A DNA stretch of 64,000 nt, from assembly GCA_028282785.1 (NCBI GenBank), contig JANQHE010000067.1, positions 1 through 64,000 of the forward strand. Reading direction: 5' to 3'. This DNA is from Bacteroidales bacterium. Its GTDB lineage: Bacteria > Bacteroidota > Bacteroidia > Bacteroidales > UBA12077. This document shows positions 17,806 to 27,698 of the stretch, piece after piece; the stretch's first letter is position 1, and the number at the start of each line of letters is the position of its first letter. The position numbers were made by a program, and so were the translations under genes. Below the pieces are notes generated by a model. That model was not told the DNA's origin, searched no databases, and worked only from the letters and a program-made list of their open reading frames with translations.

Positions 17806-18228
17806 GTCCCCATACAACTCCATAGCATTTAAGTATCTGATATTGTGATTGTTATTTGCATTTCTGATAAAACAAACAAAAAATGCCTAATTGTATGTTA
17901 TTGATTATCAGTCATGTGGAAATGTAGGAAAGATTAGAAAAAAATACCATAGGTTCTGAGAACAGCCAATTTTAATCTAATAAGCATATCAAAGATATTT
18001 CATGTTGAAACTGAAATGTTTTATTCTAAACCATGTCCTTCAAGGTGCATTGTTGACAGTTTAAGACATTAGTTTTAATAATATCTGTGTATCAAAAAAG
18101 CACTCCCACTGCATTATCAATTAGCCCAAAGCTGTTCACCATTGAAAGCAAAAAGCCAACCCCAAACGGTAACCGTGTTCTTTGTAGAAAGTACTTTAAA
18201 TACAGTTTTCAAAAATCTTAAAGCTTAA

Positions 18229-18310
18229 AAAAGCAGGCTAAATATTGTCCAAAAGCTCTCAAAAGCAGGCTAAATATTCAAAAAAGCACGAAAAAGCAGT
18301 AAAAAGCACT
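18229..18310. repeat. Direct repeats of AAAAGCAGGCTAAATATT and an AAAAAGCA(C/G) series
   Basis: An exact 18-base direct repeat occurs at 18229-18246 and 18261-18278. Three consecutive ten-base units starting AAAAAGCA follow at 18281, 18291 and 18301. They lie about 240 bases upstream of the Wadjet promoter. No CRISPR-like spacer structure is present. Confidence 0.7.
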
Positions 18311-18551
18311 TGAAATATACTCTACAAGAATGCTTTTTCTTATGTCATTGGTGCTTTTAACCTTATAGTTTAAACATTACACGAAGCTATCATACTGTAA
18401 TCTCATTTAACTGAATAGAACAGAAATTTAGGTTTATTACAGCTCAAAAATTCGATTACTAATTATATCTATAATGCAGTTATTCTTTTGATAAACTACC
18501 ATTTATATTTACATTTATTCATTTTTGACATTAGTTGACAATCTTTAATTT

Positions 18552-18559
18552 TATTTTTG
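18552..18559 (+). promoter_or_regulatory. Bacteroidota -7 promoter element of the Wadjet operon
   Basis: TATTTTTG matches TAnnTTTG, 47 bases before the first ATG. TTG triplets at 18525 and 18535 are possible -33 elements, neither at ideal spacing. Confidence 0.5.
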
Positions 18560-18605
18560 TCACTAAATGACATTATTACTTTAAGGAGAAAACTGTGAAA
18601 TTAAT

Positions 18606-19799
18606 ATGTACAACTTCCACTCCATAAAAGAGCTGCTTAACGCATTAGTTCTAGGAAAAGAATTATTAGGTGAGATGTTTGGTAAGCGCAAATCGTTTGA
18701 TTACCGATACGACCAAGCAATTGAACTCAATAATTACGATGAAAATAAAGTTGATGCTTTAATTGAAAAAGGTATTATCATTCGTAATGGTCGATATCTT
18801 GAAATAGAAGACCAATTACTTTCCTTTTTTGAACAAATATTAGATGTAAATGAAGAAATTAACATTTCTCTAATTAACGAACATATTACACTTTTAAGAG
18901 AAAATATAGACTATTACTTATCAGAGGATAGTGAGCATCGGAAATATAAATATCTTAAAACAGTAAAAGCTTCTTTACGAAAAATGGGCTTTATATGTTT
19001 ACGGAATATCCTGGACTTAAACCGGAATATTGATAATACTTTTAAAACAGAGCCGAATTACAGAATCAAGGTTAAAAAACTTGAAAATTACGACCAACGT
19101 AGGATTGATATTAAGCAACTTATTACACAAACAGAACATTTTATTACAGAGGATGAACTTACTTTTTTCTCAACAGCTAAAGATGAAGAGTTAACCAGAA
19201 TAACAACAGAGTTACGGTTGCAATTGCAAGAGGCAAGGCACAACTTGATTGAAACTGAAAAACAAATAATTGATTTTCTAAACCAGGTAAAACATCAAAG
19301 TAAAATAATTGAGAAAATTCGTCAGGTTAAATATCTAAAAGACCAGTTTGAACTTGAGAGCAAAACGGATATTTTACATTTATTGAGCACGGAAAATCCC
19401 GTTATTTTTGAAAATCGACCTAATACTTCAGTAAAGCTATCCTTAGATTTATTGCAAGAAGACAGTGTTTATGAGACGATTAAAGCACTTGGTAAGAAAA
19501 TAAAAAGTAATACAAAATTAAAGGTGTCGATAGCTGAAGCTATTGACTCAACTTTTTTTGATGATACTGAAGAAACGGATGTATTTATTGATTTAGAAAA
19601 AATGAAAAATAACTTTTCGGCATCCGGTTACCACTTAATGGAATTTGTTATGCAATACAACTACCCTAAAGAGGTAAGTTTTGAAGATATGGTGACATGC
19701 TATTGTCAGATTATTTCTTTGTATGAGAATGAATTCAATTTTACAGATAAATATGTAACACATAAGGGAACTGAGTTTTCAGTAGTATATCCAAGGTAA
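18606..19799 (+). CDS. jetA: Wadjet protein JetA (MksF/kleisin-like)
   Basis: 397 residues, mostly helical: an N-terminal winged-helix-like segment, a long central helix (about 185-250) and a C-terminal globular part ending HKGTEFSVVYPR. I assign JetA from position, size and helical kleisin-type layout, directly upstream of a JetB-sized protein, an SMC-type ATPase and a toprim protein in the order A-B-C-D. JetA bridges the SMC heads and binds JetB and JetD in the anti-plasmid complex. No enzymatic motif is visible or expected. Sequence divergence in this family is large, so the name rests on context. Confidence 0.8.
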   Translation: MYNFHSIKELLNALVLGKELLGEMFGKRKSFDYRYDQAIELNNYDENKVDALIEKGIIIRNGRYLEIEDQLLSFFEQILDVNEEINISLINEHITLLRENIDYYLSEDSEHRKYKYLKTVKASLRKMGFICLRNILDLNRNIDNTFKTEPNYRIKVKKLENYDQRRIDIKQLITQTEHFITEDELTFFSTAKDEELTRITTELRLQLQEARHNLIETEKQIIDFLNQVKHQSKIIEKIRQVKYLKDQFELESKTDILHLLSTENPVIFENRPNTSVKLSLDLLQEDSVYETIKALGKKIKSNTKLKVSIAEAIDSTFFDDTEETDVFIDLEKMKNNFSASGYHLMEFVMQYNYPKEVSFEDMVTCYCQIISLYENEFNFTDKYVTHKGTEFSVVYPR

Positions 19800-19816
19800 A
19801 TGGCGTAAACATTAAA

Positions 19817-20392
19817 TTGTATGCAATGGGAATAAATAACTATAAAAATGAAGTATTTGAACTGCTTAGTAAAGGAGGCTTTATCTGTTCCAATAGTTCT
19901 GTACAGCAAAATCAAAGGTTATACAACTATATTGATGAAAATTTTAATGAGTTGGAAAGCTATTTCATTGAAATAAACTACATGCTTACCCAGGGGGATG
20001 AATATTACCATTTTACCCGACCGGAACAAAAGGCTGATATAACCAGAAAGTTGGAACAAGCATTTAAATGGATAGATATTGTTGATTTTTTCAAAACATA
20101 TAACTCGTCTTTTGGCTCTGGATATCGCTTCGAACCCCAAGAAATAGCCGTTCAGCTCAAAGTGAATGCCACGCTAAAGAATAAACTAGTAACCTTAAAA
20201 AAATATTCAAAAACCGAGAAAGAACTTGATAAAATTAAGGAACTAGTTAAAAGTCTTGAAAAGGACGGTTTTGTAGAATTAGAAAACGAAATATCAGATT
20301 CATATAAGGTGCTGGCTTCATTTAGTTATTTAGAAGCTTTTGTACTAAGTATTAACCTTTCAGAAGAAGTACAAGATGAGATACCTGAATAA
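19817..20392 (+). CDS. jetB: Wadjet protein JetB (MksE/KITE-like)
   Basis: 191 residues from the ATG at 19817 (an ATG at 19826 is also possible). Two winged-helix-like halves are visible: FELLSKGGFICSNSS near the N-terminus and FVELENEISDSYKVLASFSYLEAF near the C-terminus, as in the KITE subunits that bind the kleisin of SMC complexes. The gene overlaps the start of the SMC gene by 17 bases and follows jetA by 17 bases, so stoichiometric co-translation is likely. Confidence 0.8.
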   Translation: MYAMGINNYKNEVFELLSKGGFICSNSSVQQNQRLYNYIDENFNELESYFIEINYMLTQGDEYYHFTRPEQKADITRKLEQAFKWIDIVDFFKTYNSSFGSGYRFEPQEIAVQLKVNATLKNKLVTLKKYSKTEKELDKIKELVKSLEKDGFVELENEISDSYKVLASFSYLEAFVLSINLSEEVQDEIPE

Positions 20393-23300
20393 AATAATTT
20401 TCATTAATAGTGCCACTATTCCTTATGCCGAAATACAATTAGATGGAAATATTCATTTTATTGGTACGCAAGGTGTAGGTAAAAGCACAATTCTTCGTGC
20501 CATATTATATTTCTATAATGCTGATTCTCGTAGGTTAGGTATTCCTAAAGGACCAACATCTAAAAATTTTGCGGATTGGTATTTAAAACATGCCAATTCA
20601 TATATTATCTATGAGGTTGTAAAAGAAACAGGCGCTTTTTGCGTATTTGCTTTTAAATCACAGGGCAGAGTGTGTTATCGCTTTATTGACACACCATATA
20701 AATCTGAATATTTTATAAAGGAAACAAATGAAGCATATGCCACTTGGGATGCTATTCGTGAGAAATTAGATGCAAATAGAATTAATGTTTCTCCAATAAT
20801 AAATAGCTACGAAGTTTATAGAGACGTTTTGTATGGAAATTATGTTGGGAAAAGTGAATTTAAGAAATATGCTTTATTGGAAGCGAAGCAGTATAAAAAC
20901 ATTTATCGTACTATTCAAAACGTATTTTTAAACACTAAACTTGATGCTGATGAAATAAAGCAAACTATTATTTCTTCAATGGAAGAAGAGCCAATAGTTA
21001 TTGATTTAGAACAATATGACCATCATCTAAAAAACTTTGAAACAGAGCTCAATGATATCAAAAGCTTTCGTTTTCCATCGGTACAAAGACAAGCAGACCA
21101 TGCTATAAAAACACTTTCTGCTTTACGACATTTAAAAAGAGAACAAACAAATTTTGCCGGACAGTTAAAATACCGATTAGCAGTTATTGAAAAGGAAAAA
21201 CCTGAATTAGTTAAAAAGAAAACGAAGCAGAAAGAATTACTAGATGAACAAAACCAAAGATTAAACCACGAAAAAGGATTGTTTAATAAGCGTAAAGACA
21301 ATATTCAGGTAGATATTAACCAACTAGATGGCAAGTTAAAGGATTCTGCAAAACAGAAAAAATATTACGCAAGTAAAAATATAGAACAGCTCATAGTTCG
21401 TGTTGCGGCAAATGGGGACAAATTACTAGAGCTTGAATCATTAAAAAATGAACGAACAATTTTAACCAACCAACATAGCGATATCAACAGCAAATTCGAT
21501 TCCCTGATAAAAGAACAAGAACATCAGTTTAATCAGTTTAAAAACCAAAAAGAAAACCAAAAGCTTGAGGTACAAAAAGGTGAAGTTCAGTTTATCTCTA
21601 AGCTAAATACTGAATATGAAAAGTTATTCCATTCTTTAGAAAAAGAACATGATACTGAATTAAAAGATAAAGAAACAGATTTGACTATTAAGTCTGAGGA
21701 AGTTCATAAACTGAAAAATAGAAAAGTTGAGTTAAAGTATACAAGATTTTATGAGCAAGAAATTGAACTTGCCCAAAAAGCTGCTGACAAAGCTAAATTG
21801 CTGTATGAAAAAGAGACGAACAACATTACTAGTCTCAAGCAGCAAATTGAAACACTGCAAACCAAATGGAATTATGAAAAACAGGAGGCTGAGAAAAATA
21901 ATGATAGAGCAAAAGCTGAGTTAAAAAATGAATTGAATGTTGCTATTCAATCTAAAAATGAGATTGAGGACAGAATAACCAAGAGCAAGGACTCTTTATA
22001 TGGTTGGTTAAATAAGAATAAACCAAGATGGGAAAATACAATTGGGAAAGTTATCGATGAAAGTTTATTATTTCAGGATGGTCTGTCTCCAAAACTTGCT
22101 GAAAACTCATCATCAATGTATGGACTCGACATTAATCTCAATGATATAGAATTAAAAATCAAGACTATAGACGATTATCGTTTTGAATTAGGCAAATTAA
22201 ACTCACAGATTGAACTCTGTCAAAAAGATATTCAAGACCTGACAAGTAAGCTTGAAAAAGAAAAGGATAATATACAACGTCGCAACCTTCCTAAAATTAA
22301 ATCCCTTAAAGACCAGGTGCGTCAGGCAGAGTATCAGTGTGAACAATTAACCAAACAGATTGAAAGAGACGAATTAGAAACAAGTACATTAATTGAAAAG
22401 GCTAAAAGAGAAAAGTCAGAAGCAATTCTTAATCTACAGGCTGAGATTGATCGGGCAATTTTAGCAAAGGAGGAAACATTAAAAAAATTCACTGAAAGTA
22501 AGTCAAAGCTGCAAAAAGCGAAAGAAAATAAGCAGAAGGAAAAATCACGGAGGATTAATGAATTAAAAGCAGAGAATCTTAAAAAAAATGATGAGCTGCT
22601 TAGGCAAGTTACAGAAAAGGAAAAACAAATAAAAACTAAGATTGCGGATTTAAAGACCGAACGAAATAATGAGTTAAACAACAAAGGTGCGGATACTGAA
22701 CGTCTAACTGATATAGAGAAGCAAATTACCACTATAAGTAATGAATTAGATTATATTGAAAAGAACCGTTACGTAGTAAGCGATTATCAGAAAGATAAAA
22801 GAGAATTGTTTGATAAGGAAAAAGATTTTAAAAACGAAATTGAAACTTTGAAGAATAAGTTAATGCATCAGCAAAATGAATTTACTGCTCTGCAAAATTC
22901 GTTTTTAAACAAGATTGAGCAAATTAAGCAAAAGATAGAATTAATCGAAGCCAGCATTGTTAGTTTTAATAACGATGAGGAAAAATATAAAAAGCTTTCG
23001 GCATCGGAGGCTCTGTCTTATTTTGAGCGTGTTAAAAATGCTACAACCGCAGTTAAAACCGGAGAAACTGCTATTGATATAATTGAAAAAATTATAATAA
23101 ATGAAAACACTATAACCAATAAAAATCAGGAACTAAGAGAAAATATTGACAAGTTTTTATCTCATTTTTCGGAAGGCAATATATTTCAATTTCCCTCAAA
23201 ACTAATAGAAAACAAGGAGTATATTGACTACGCCGAAGAGTTGAGCGATTTTATTGAAGAGGGTAAAATAAATCAATTTGAACGGCTAACAAACGAGCGC

Positions 23301-24038
23301 TTCTCTGATATTATTTATTCAGTTGGGAAAGACACCACCTCACTTATATCAAAAACCGGGGATATAAAGAAGATAATCAATAAAATAAATGCAGACTTTA
23401 GACAAAAGAATTTTGTAACAGCTATAAATAACATTGAACTTGATATTACGGATAGCAAAAATACGGCCGTTATGCTTCTGAAAAAAATTAAAGAGTTTAA
23501 TGATGAGAATGCTCATACTTTAGGAGAGGCAAATTTATTTTCAGGCATTAACCAACATAAAAGCAACGAAAAAGCTGTTGAGCTTTTAAAACAATTGGTT
23601 AAAGAGATAAATCAAAGTAAAAATACAGTAATTCAGCTGACCGACTCCTTTGATTTAACATTCAGAGTAGAAGAAAACGGAAATGATACAGGATGGGTTG
23701 AGAAATTAAGCAATGTTGGTTCAGAAGGAACAGATGTTCTGGTAAAAGCAATGATTAACATTATGCTCTTGAATGTATTTAAAGAAGGGGCATCTCGAAA
23801 ATTTAAAGATTTTCAGTTGCATTGCATGATGGATGAGATTGGCAAACTACACCCCACGAATGTTAAAGGAATTCTGAATTTTGCAAATGACAGAAATATT
23901 CTGCTAATCAACGGTTCACCAACAGAAAGTACACCACTCAATTATCGCCATATTTTTAAAATAAGTAAAGATGATAAAAAGCAGTCCACAATTAAGCGTA
24001 TTATCTCAAATCCTGTCTTAGCAGAATCATATGAGTAA
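20376..24038 (+). CDS. jetC: Wadjet SMC-like ATPase JetC (MksB-like)
   Basis: 1220 residues. An N-terminal ATPase lobe carries Walker A GTQGVGKST (30-38), and a very long coiled coil (about 235-900) is followed by the C-terminal lobe. That lobe has a signature-like NVGSEGTDVL and Walker B-like HCMMDEIGKLHP, then LLINGSP. This is the JetC/MksB/MukB-type split-ATPase layout. In Wadjet, the SMC motor extrudes DNA loops and feeds circular plasmids to JetD for cleavage. It overlaps jetB and jetD. The insertions and length are in the family range. Confidence 0.92.
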   Translation: MRYLNKIIFINSATIPYAEIQLDGNIHFIGTQGVGKSTILRAILYFYNADSRRLGIPKGPTSKNFADWYLKHANSYIIYEVVKETGAFCVFAFKSQGRVCYRFIDTPYKSEYFIKETNEAYATWDAIREKLDANRINVSPIINSYEVYRDVLYGNYVGKSEFKKYALLEAKQYKNIYRTIQNVFLNTKLDADEIKQTIISSMEEEPIVIDLEQYDHHLKNFETELNDIKSFRFPSVQRQADHAIKTLSALRHLKREQTNFAGQLKYRLAVIEKEKPELVKKKTKQKELLDEQNQRLNHEKGLFNKRKDNIQVDINQLDGKLKDSAKQKKYYASKNIEQLIVRVAANGDKLLELESLKNERTILTNQHSDINSKFDSLIKEQEHQFNQFKNQKENQKLEVQKGEVQFISKLNTEYEKLFHSLEKEHDTELKDKETDLTIKSEEVHKLKNRKVELKYTRFYEQEIELAQKAADKAKLLYEKETNNITSLKQQIETLQTKWNYEKQEAEKNNDRAKAELKNELNVAIQSKNEIEDRITKSKDSLYGWLNKNKPRWENTIGKVIDESLLFQDGLSPKLAENSSSMYGLDINLNDIELKIKTIDDYRFELGKLNSQIELCQKDIQDLTSKLEKEKDNIQRRNLPKIKSLKDQVRQAEYQCEQLTKQIERDELETSTLIEKAKREKSEAILNLQAEIDRAILAKEETLKKFTESKSKLQKAKENKQKEKSRRINELKAENLKKNDELLRQVTEKEKQIKTKIADLKTERNNELNNKGADTERLTDIEKQITTISNELDYIEKNRYVVSDYQKDKRELFDKEKDFKNEIETLKNKLMHQQNEFTALQNSFLNKIEQIKQKIELIEASIVSFNNDEEKYKKLSASEALSYFERVKNATTAVKTGETAIDIIEKIIINENTITNKNQELRENIDKFLSHFSEGNIFQFPSKLIENKEYIDYAEELSDFIEEGKINQFERLTNERFSDIIYSVGKDTTSLISKTGDIKKIINKINADFRQKNFVTAINNIELDITDSKNTAVMLLKKIKEFNDENAHTLGEANLFSGINQHKSNEKAVELLKQLVKEINQSKNTVIQLTDSFDLTFRVEENGNDTGWVEKLSNVGSEGTDVLVKAMINIMLLNVFKEGASRKFKDFQLHCMMDEIGKLHPTNVKGILNFANDRNILLINGSPTESTPLNYRHIFKISKDDKKQSTIKRIISNPVLAESYE

Positions 24039-24885
24039 GGTTACTATTAACATAGCAAAGAAAATTCAGCAATTAATTCAGGGCGATACAATACCATTGG
24101 GTCAATTAAAAAGTCCAGTTATTGACAGTATGATTAGTGAAGGTGTTTTAAGTATTAAACTTCAAGGTCGAAGTAAAAAAACAGTATTTGCCCCCAAACC
24201 ACAAGCTATTGAAAATTATTTAAGCAGCCATCTTGGTATAAATAATGTTGAAGTTTATATAAGCAACTTGAAAAATGGCACTTCAAGAACTGAAAATATT
24301 ATTGCATCAACCAACTCCAAATCATCTTTAGTTAGAACATTTAAAGGTTTTCTGGTTAATTGTGTATACCCAATAGAAGCTAAAATCAACGGAAACAGGT
24401 TAATTATAGCTCCACCCGAAGGAACATATACGTATATCCACGACTTTGAAGGCTTCACTATTCCTCCGGAAACATTAATTATTGGAGTTGAAAATCCGGA
24501 GAATTTTAGATTTGTTAGAAAACAAACACATTTATTTGATAAAAACTCTATTCTATTCGTTAGTCGTTACCCGCAATCTAAAGATTTAATCAGCTGGCTA
24601 CAAAATATACCAAATAAATATCTGCATTACGGTGATTTTGATTTTGAAGGCATTCGAATATTCAGAGATGAGTATTATAAGCACCTTGGTAACAGAGCAT
24701 CTTTCTTCATTCCAAAGGACATTGAGAGGCTTATCAGTAAGTATGGAAACAAGAACTTGTATGACAAGCAATATAAGTCAATTTCAACTTTTAATATCAA
24801 CGATGAAATCGAGCAGCTAATTGCCTTATTTCATAAATACAAAAGATGTTTGGAGCAGGAGATATTAATAACCCAATTTATTTAA
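24031..24885 (+). CDS. jetD: Wadjet toprim nuclease JetD (DUF2220-like)
   Basis: 284 residues. The C-terminal half is a toprim fold: the catalytic Glu lies in LIIGVENPENF (about 154) and the metal-binding DxD in YGDFDFEGIRIF (about 202-204). This is the DUF2220 pattern of JetD, the endonuclease that cuts extruded plasmid DNA. The N-terminal half is a winged-helix-like DNA-binding region and is shorter than in the better-known JetD proteins of about 380 residues. I do not assign a Wadjet subtype. It overlaps jetC by eight bases. Confidence 0.88.
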   Translation: MSKVTINIAKKIQQLIQGDTIPLGQLKSPVIDSMISEGVLSIKLQGRSKKTVFAPKPQAIENYLSSHLGINNVEVYISNLKNGTSRTENIIASTNSKSSLVRTFKGFLVNCVYPIEAKINGNRLIIAPPEGTYTYIHDFEGFTIPPETLIIGVENPENFRFVRKQTHLFDKNSILFVSRYPQSKDLISWLQNIPNKYLHYGDFDFEGIRIFRDEYYKHLGNRASFFIPKDIERLISKYGNKNLYDKQYKSISTFNINDEIEQLIALFHKYKRCLEQEILITQFI

Positions 24886-24898
24886 AACTGTTTTTTTT

Positions 24899-25897
24899 AT
24901 GGATTTAGGAGCATTCGATAATTTCAGGAGAATGCAGGCACAACTTAAAAGTTCCATCTCTCCTTTTCTTAGACAACAACAAATGATGTCCAGCATTTTT
25001 CGAGATTCCGGGGTATTAAAAGCACAAGAGCAGTTTGCCAAAAGCTTAAGTGGTTTGAACATGATGTCTGAAATTTCAAAAAGTATTAAGCAACAAAAGT
25101 TATTGAATGCATCTGCTTTTGCTGCAATGGAGGCGGTTTCAAAATCAATTGGCTGGCAATCAAAATTTGTGATTCCTCAAACAACCATTGATGCAATTAC
25201 ATCAATCAGCAGGCAACATGAGCAGGTATGGACTAATCTTCGGGGAGTTGCAGATACATTAAAAACGCATTCAACAGCATTTGCTCAAGTTAATAATTTG
25301 CACTTTGCATTAAGTAGTGTTTCTGGTCATATGGCTGCAATTGCAGCACAACAAAGAAATTGGTCAGTATTTGAAGACTTTGAACGTCTTACGGAACAAG
25401 CTATTGAATTCACAGAAAACCTAAGTGAAGAGTTAGAAGAAGAGCAAAAAATACAATTTCAAATACTATTATCATTAGTCCTTTCTTTTCTTAAAAAACA
25501 TAAAACACTCGGTGTATCTGCGTTGCTGATAATTGATATTTTCATTCGCTTTGCCGGCATTCATCAATACTTCGACTTTTTACAGGAAAAACCTGAAGCT
25601 CCAACGAAAGAAGAAGTAAATCAAATAGGAATAAAACAAGATTCTACCATTTTCTTTATACAGCAAATAAACGAACAGCTAAAACAGGCAAAAGAATATA
25701 GAATTACCAATAAACCTTGTCTAGTTAAATTAAAACCCAAATCAAAAACACTCACATTAACAAGATTACCTATTGATTTTGAAGTAGTAATTATCCAGAT
25801 ACACCACAAATGGGTTTATGTTAGTTATTTTGATCCTAAAGACAATCTGCCTCAAACAGGATGGATTATGAAGAAATATTTAAACAATCCAAAATAA
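24899..25897 (+). CDS. Wadjet-linked protein with one TM helix and C-terminal SH3-like domain
   Basis: 332 residues, 13 bases after jetD on the same strand. Residues 1-185 are helical and rich in Gln, Ser and Ala. A short acidic helix (ENLSEELEEEQ) precedes one hydrophobic segment (LGVSALLIIDIFIRFAG, about 200-218). The final 65 residues, with WVYVSYFDPKDNLPQTGWI, look like a bacterial SH3 domain. It is not one of the four canonical Wadjet subunits. It may be an accessory or membrane-tethering factor, or an independent gene; only operon position supports the first view. Confidence 0.6.
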   Translation: MDLGAFDNFRRMQAQLKSSISPFLRQQQMMSSIFRDSGVLKAQEQFAKSLSGLNMMSEISKSIKQQKLLNASAFAAMEAVSKSIGWQSKFVIPQTTIDAITSISRQHEQVWTNLRGVADTLKTHSTAFAQVNNLHFALSSVSGHMAAIAAQQRNWSVFEDFERLTEQAIEFTENLSEELEEEQKIQFQILLSLVLSFLKKHKTLGVSALLIIDIFIRFAGIHQYFDFLQEKPEAPTKEEVNQIGIKQDSTIFFIQQINEQLKQAKEYRITNKPCLVKLKPKSKTLTLTRLPIDFEVVIIQIHHKWVYVSYFDPKDNLPQTGWIMKKYLNNPK

Positions 25898-25924
25898 CAG
25901 TAAAACAATATAATTGTAGATTAT

Positions 25925-26824
25925 ATGGCAGAACAAGCAAAGTTTCAAAAAATGTTGGAGATTCTACTGATGCTTGATTGTAAGTATGGCAGAACGATTC
26001 AGGAAATATCAGAACGCTTCGAGGTTTCACAAAGAACAGTTTATCGCTATTTTGATACATTTAAACAGGTTGGTTTTGTTATTGAGAACAAAAACAGATT
26101 CTTTAAAATTGATAAAGAAGAATCATCTGCAAAAGATATTAGTCAGCTCCTTCATTTTACCGAAGAAGAAGCATTTATTTTAGGCAAGGCTATTCACACG
26201 ATTGAGGATGGTTCTAAATTAAAAGACAAACTTGCAAAAAAACTATATAGCCTATATGATTTTGACCGTGTAATACACGCCATATCCAAGAAAGAAGAAA
26301 CCGACAATATATTTAACCTAATGCAAGCCATAAAACAACAAAAACAGGTTGTTTTAAAAGAGTATAAATCTGGGCATGGTAAAAATATCAGGGACAGATT
26401 GGTTGAACCAATTGACTTTACTATTAATTACATGGGTATTTGGTGTTATGATACCGAAGACAAAAGCAATAAAATTTTTAAAACAGCACGTATTAAAGAA
26501 GTAGTGATTACAAATACTTATTGGGAGTACAAGCCAAAACATCACAAAGGAATTACCGACATTTTTCGGATGCAAAGCTTTGAGCCTATTGCAATACAAT
26601 TGAAATTATCAATGCTCGCATATAACTTACTAATTGAAGAGAATCCATTAAGTGAAAAGTACATTAAAAAGATTGATGACAATACGTATTTACTTACTAC
26701 CGATGTTGGTAATTTAATAGGTGTTGGCAGGTTTGTGTTAGGCTTACCGGGAGAAATTGAAATTATATATCCCAAAGCATTTAAAAAGTATCTAAACGAT
26801 AAAATATCAAAACTTAAATTTTAA
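25925..26824 (+). CDS. WYL-domain transcriptional regulator
   Basis: 299 residues. An N-terminal winged helix has TIQEISERFEVSQRTVYRYF (about 18-38), and a WYL domain occupies about 140-215 (VVLKEYKSGHG…RLVEPIDFTINYMGIWCYD), followed by a C-terminal extension (GEIEIIYPKAFKKYL). Regulators of this layout (BrxR/CapW type) bind nucleic acid or a nucleotide ligand and repress defence operons. It lies 27 bases after the fifth Wadjet-operon gene on the same strand, so it may act back on the promoter at 18.55 kb; that is inference. Confidence 0.88.
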   Translation: MAEQAKFQKMLEILLMLDCKYGRTIQEISERFEVSQRTVYRYFDTFKQVGFVIENKNRFFKIDKEESSAKDISQLLHFTEEEAFILGKAIHTIEDGSKLKDKLAKKLYSLYDFDRVIHAISKKEETDNIFNLMQAIKQQKQVVLKEYKSGHGKNIRDRLVEPIDFTINYMGIWCYDTEDKSNKIFKTARIKEVVITNTYWEYKPKHHKGITDIFRMQSFEPIAIQLKLSMLAYNLLIEENPLSEKYIKKIDDNTYLLTTDVGNLIGVGRFVLGLPGEIEIIYPKAFKKYLNDKISKLKF

Positions 26825-26906
26825 AAATAATTGCATTGAGGTAGTGACACTACCTTAATCGCAATATATTTAAAATAAATTATTTCCTTTCTAATAATAA
26901 AAGTTT

Positions 26907-26914
26907 TATTTTTG
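26907..26914 (+). promoter_or_regulatory. Bacteroidota -7 promoter element of the AbiE pair
   Basis: TATTTTTG matches TAnnTTTG, 16 bases before the AbiEi ATG, in a 106-base gap after the WYL gene. Confidence 0.5.
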
Positions 26915-26930
26915 TGTCAAATACAGTAGT

Positions 26931-27698
26931 ATGACTACCCTAAATGACACATATTTAAAAACTCTCTTTAAGATATTACAGCCGGGCTGCGTGGTGACAG
27001 CTGACTGGCTGGAAAGTCATGGCATATCCCGAAATCTGTTGAAATATTACTTGAAAAGTGGTTGGTTGGAATCTGTAGGAAGAAGTGCCTACAAAAAACC
27101 GGGAGATAAGGTTGAATGGCAAGGAGCATTAAATAGCATACAAAATCAAACACAAATAAAAGTACATGTAGGTGGCTTATCTGCCTTATCGCTACAAGGG
27201 TATAGTCATTATTACAGGCTAAGTAATGAATCCTTACACTTATTCACTCCTTTACAGACTAAATTGCCAAAATGGTTTATCTCTTACAATTGGGGAATGG
27301 AACTACAACACCATTTAAGCTCTTTTCTTCCGCCCGAAAAAGGTCTAAAGGAGCAAAACGTAAATCAAGTGTCAATAAATATTTCTTCACCCGAAAGAGC
27401 TATCATGGAATGTTTGTTTCTGGCTCCACAAAAAATGGATTTAGTTGAATGCTACTATTTATTTGAAGGATTAGTAAATTTAAAGCCAAAATTGATAAAT
27501 GAGTTACTTGCAAAGTGTAAATCAGTAAAAGTAAAGCGTTTGTTTTTGTACATGGCAGAAAAATCGGGTCATCAATGGTTTCAATTTCTTAAAACAAACC
27601 AGATAGATATAGGTAAAGGCAACCGAATGTTTGCAAAAAATGGAGTTCATGTTTCAAAATACCTTATATCCATCCCAAAAGAATTAGTAGATTTATGA
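26931..27698 (+). CDS. abiEi: AbiEi-type antitoxin / repressor
   Basis: 255 residues. The N-terminal winged helix (VVTADWLESHGISRNLLKYYLKSGWL) and following YKKPGD segment are the AbiEi_3-type DNA-binding domain; the C-terminal part with ISSPERAIMECLFLAP is the antitoxin domain. AbiEi represses its own promoter and counters the nucleotidyltransferase toxin encoded next, forming a type IV toxin-antitoxin/abortive infection pair. It overlaps the toxin gene by four bases. Confidence 0.88.
   Translation: MTTLNDTYLKTLFKILQPGCVVTADWLESHGISRNLLKYYLKSGWLESVGRSAYKKPGDKVEWQGALNSIQNQTQIKVHVGGLSALSLQGYSHYYRLSNESLHLFTPLQTKLPKWFISYNWGMELQHHLSSFLPPEKGLKEQNVNQVSINISSPERAIMECLFLAPQKMDLVECYYLFEGLVNLKPKLINELLAKCKSVKVKRLFLYMAEKSGHQWFQFLKTNQIDIGKGNRMFAKNGVHVSKYLISIPKELVDL

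Larger units (their letters stand above)
17481..18605. other. 1.1-kb noncoding region between integrase and Wadjet operon
   Basis: No credible gene on either strand. The stretch has two repeat blocks (17732-17805 and 18229-18310) and ends in a Bacteroidota-type promoter for the Wadjet operon. It could hold an origin, a regulatory RNA or recombinase/excisionase sites; nothing in the sequence decides between these. Confidence 0.5.

Noticed and set aside
18281..18310. Short tandem AAAAAGCA units as a possible CRISPR array
   Set aside because: Units are ten bases with no spacers, no palindromic repeat of normal length and no cas genes.
22334..22732. 132-codon minus-strand frame inside jetC
   Set aside because: Phe/Ser-rich antisense product of a Lys/Glu-rich coiled coil, a common artefact.
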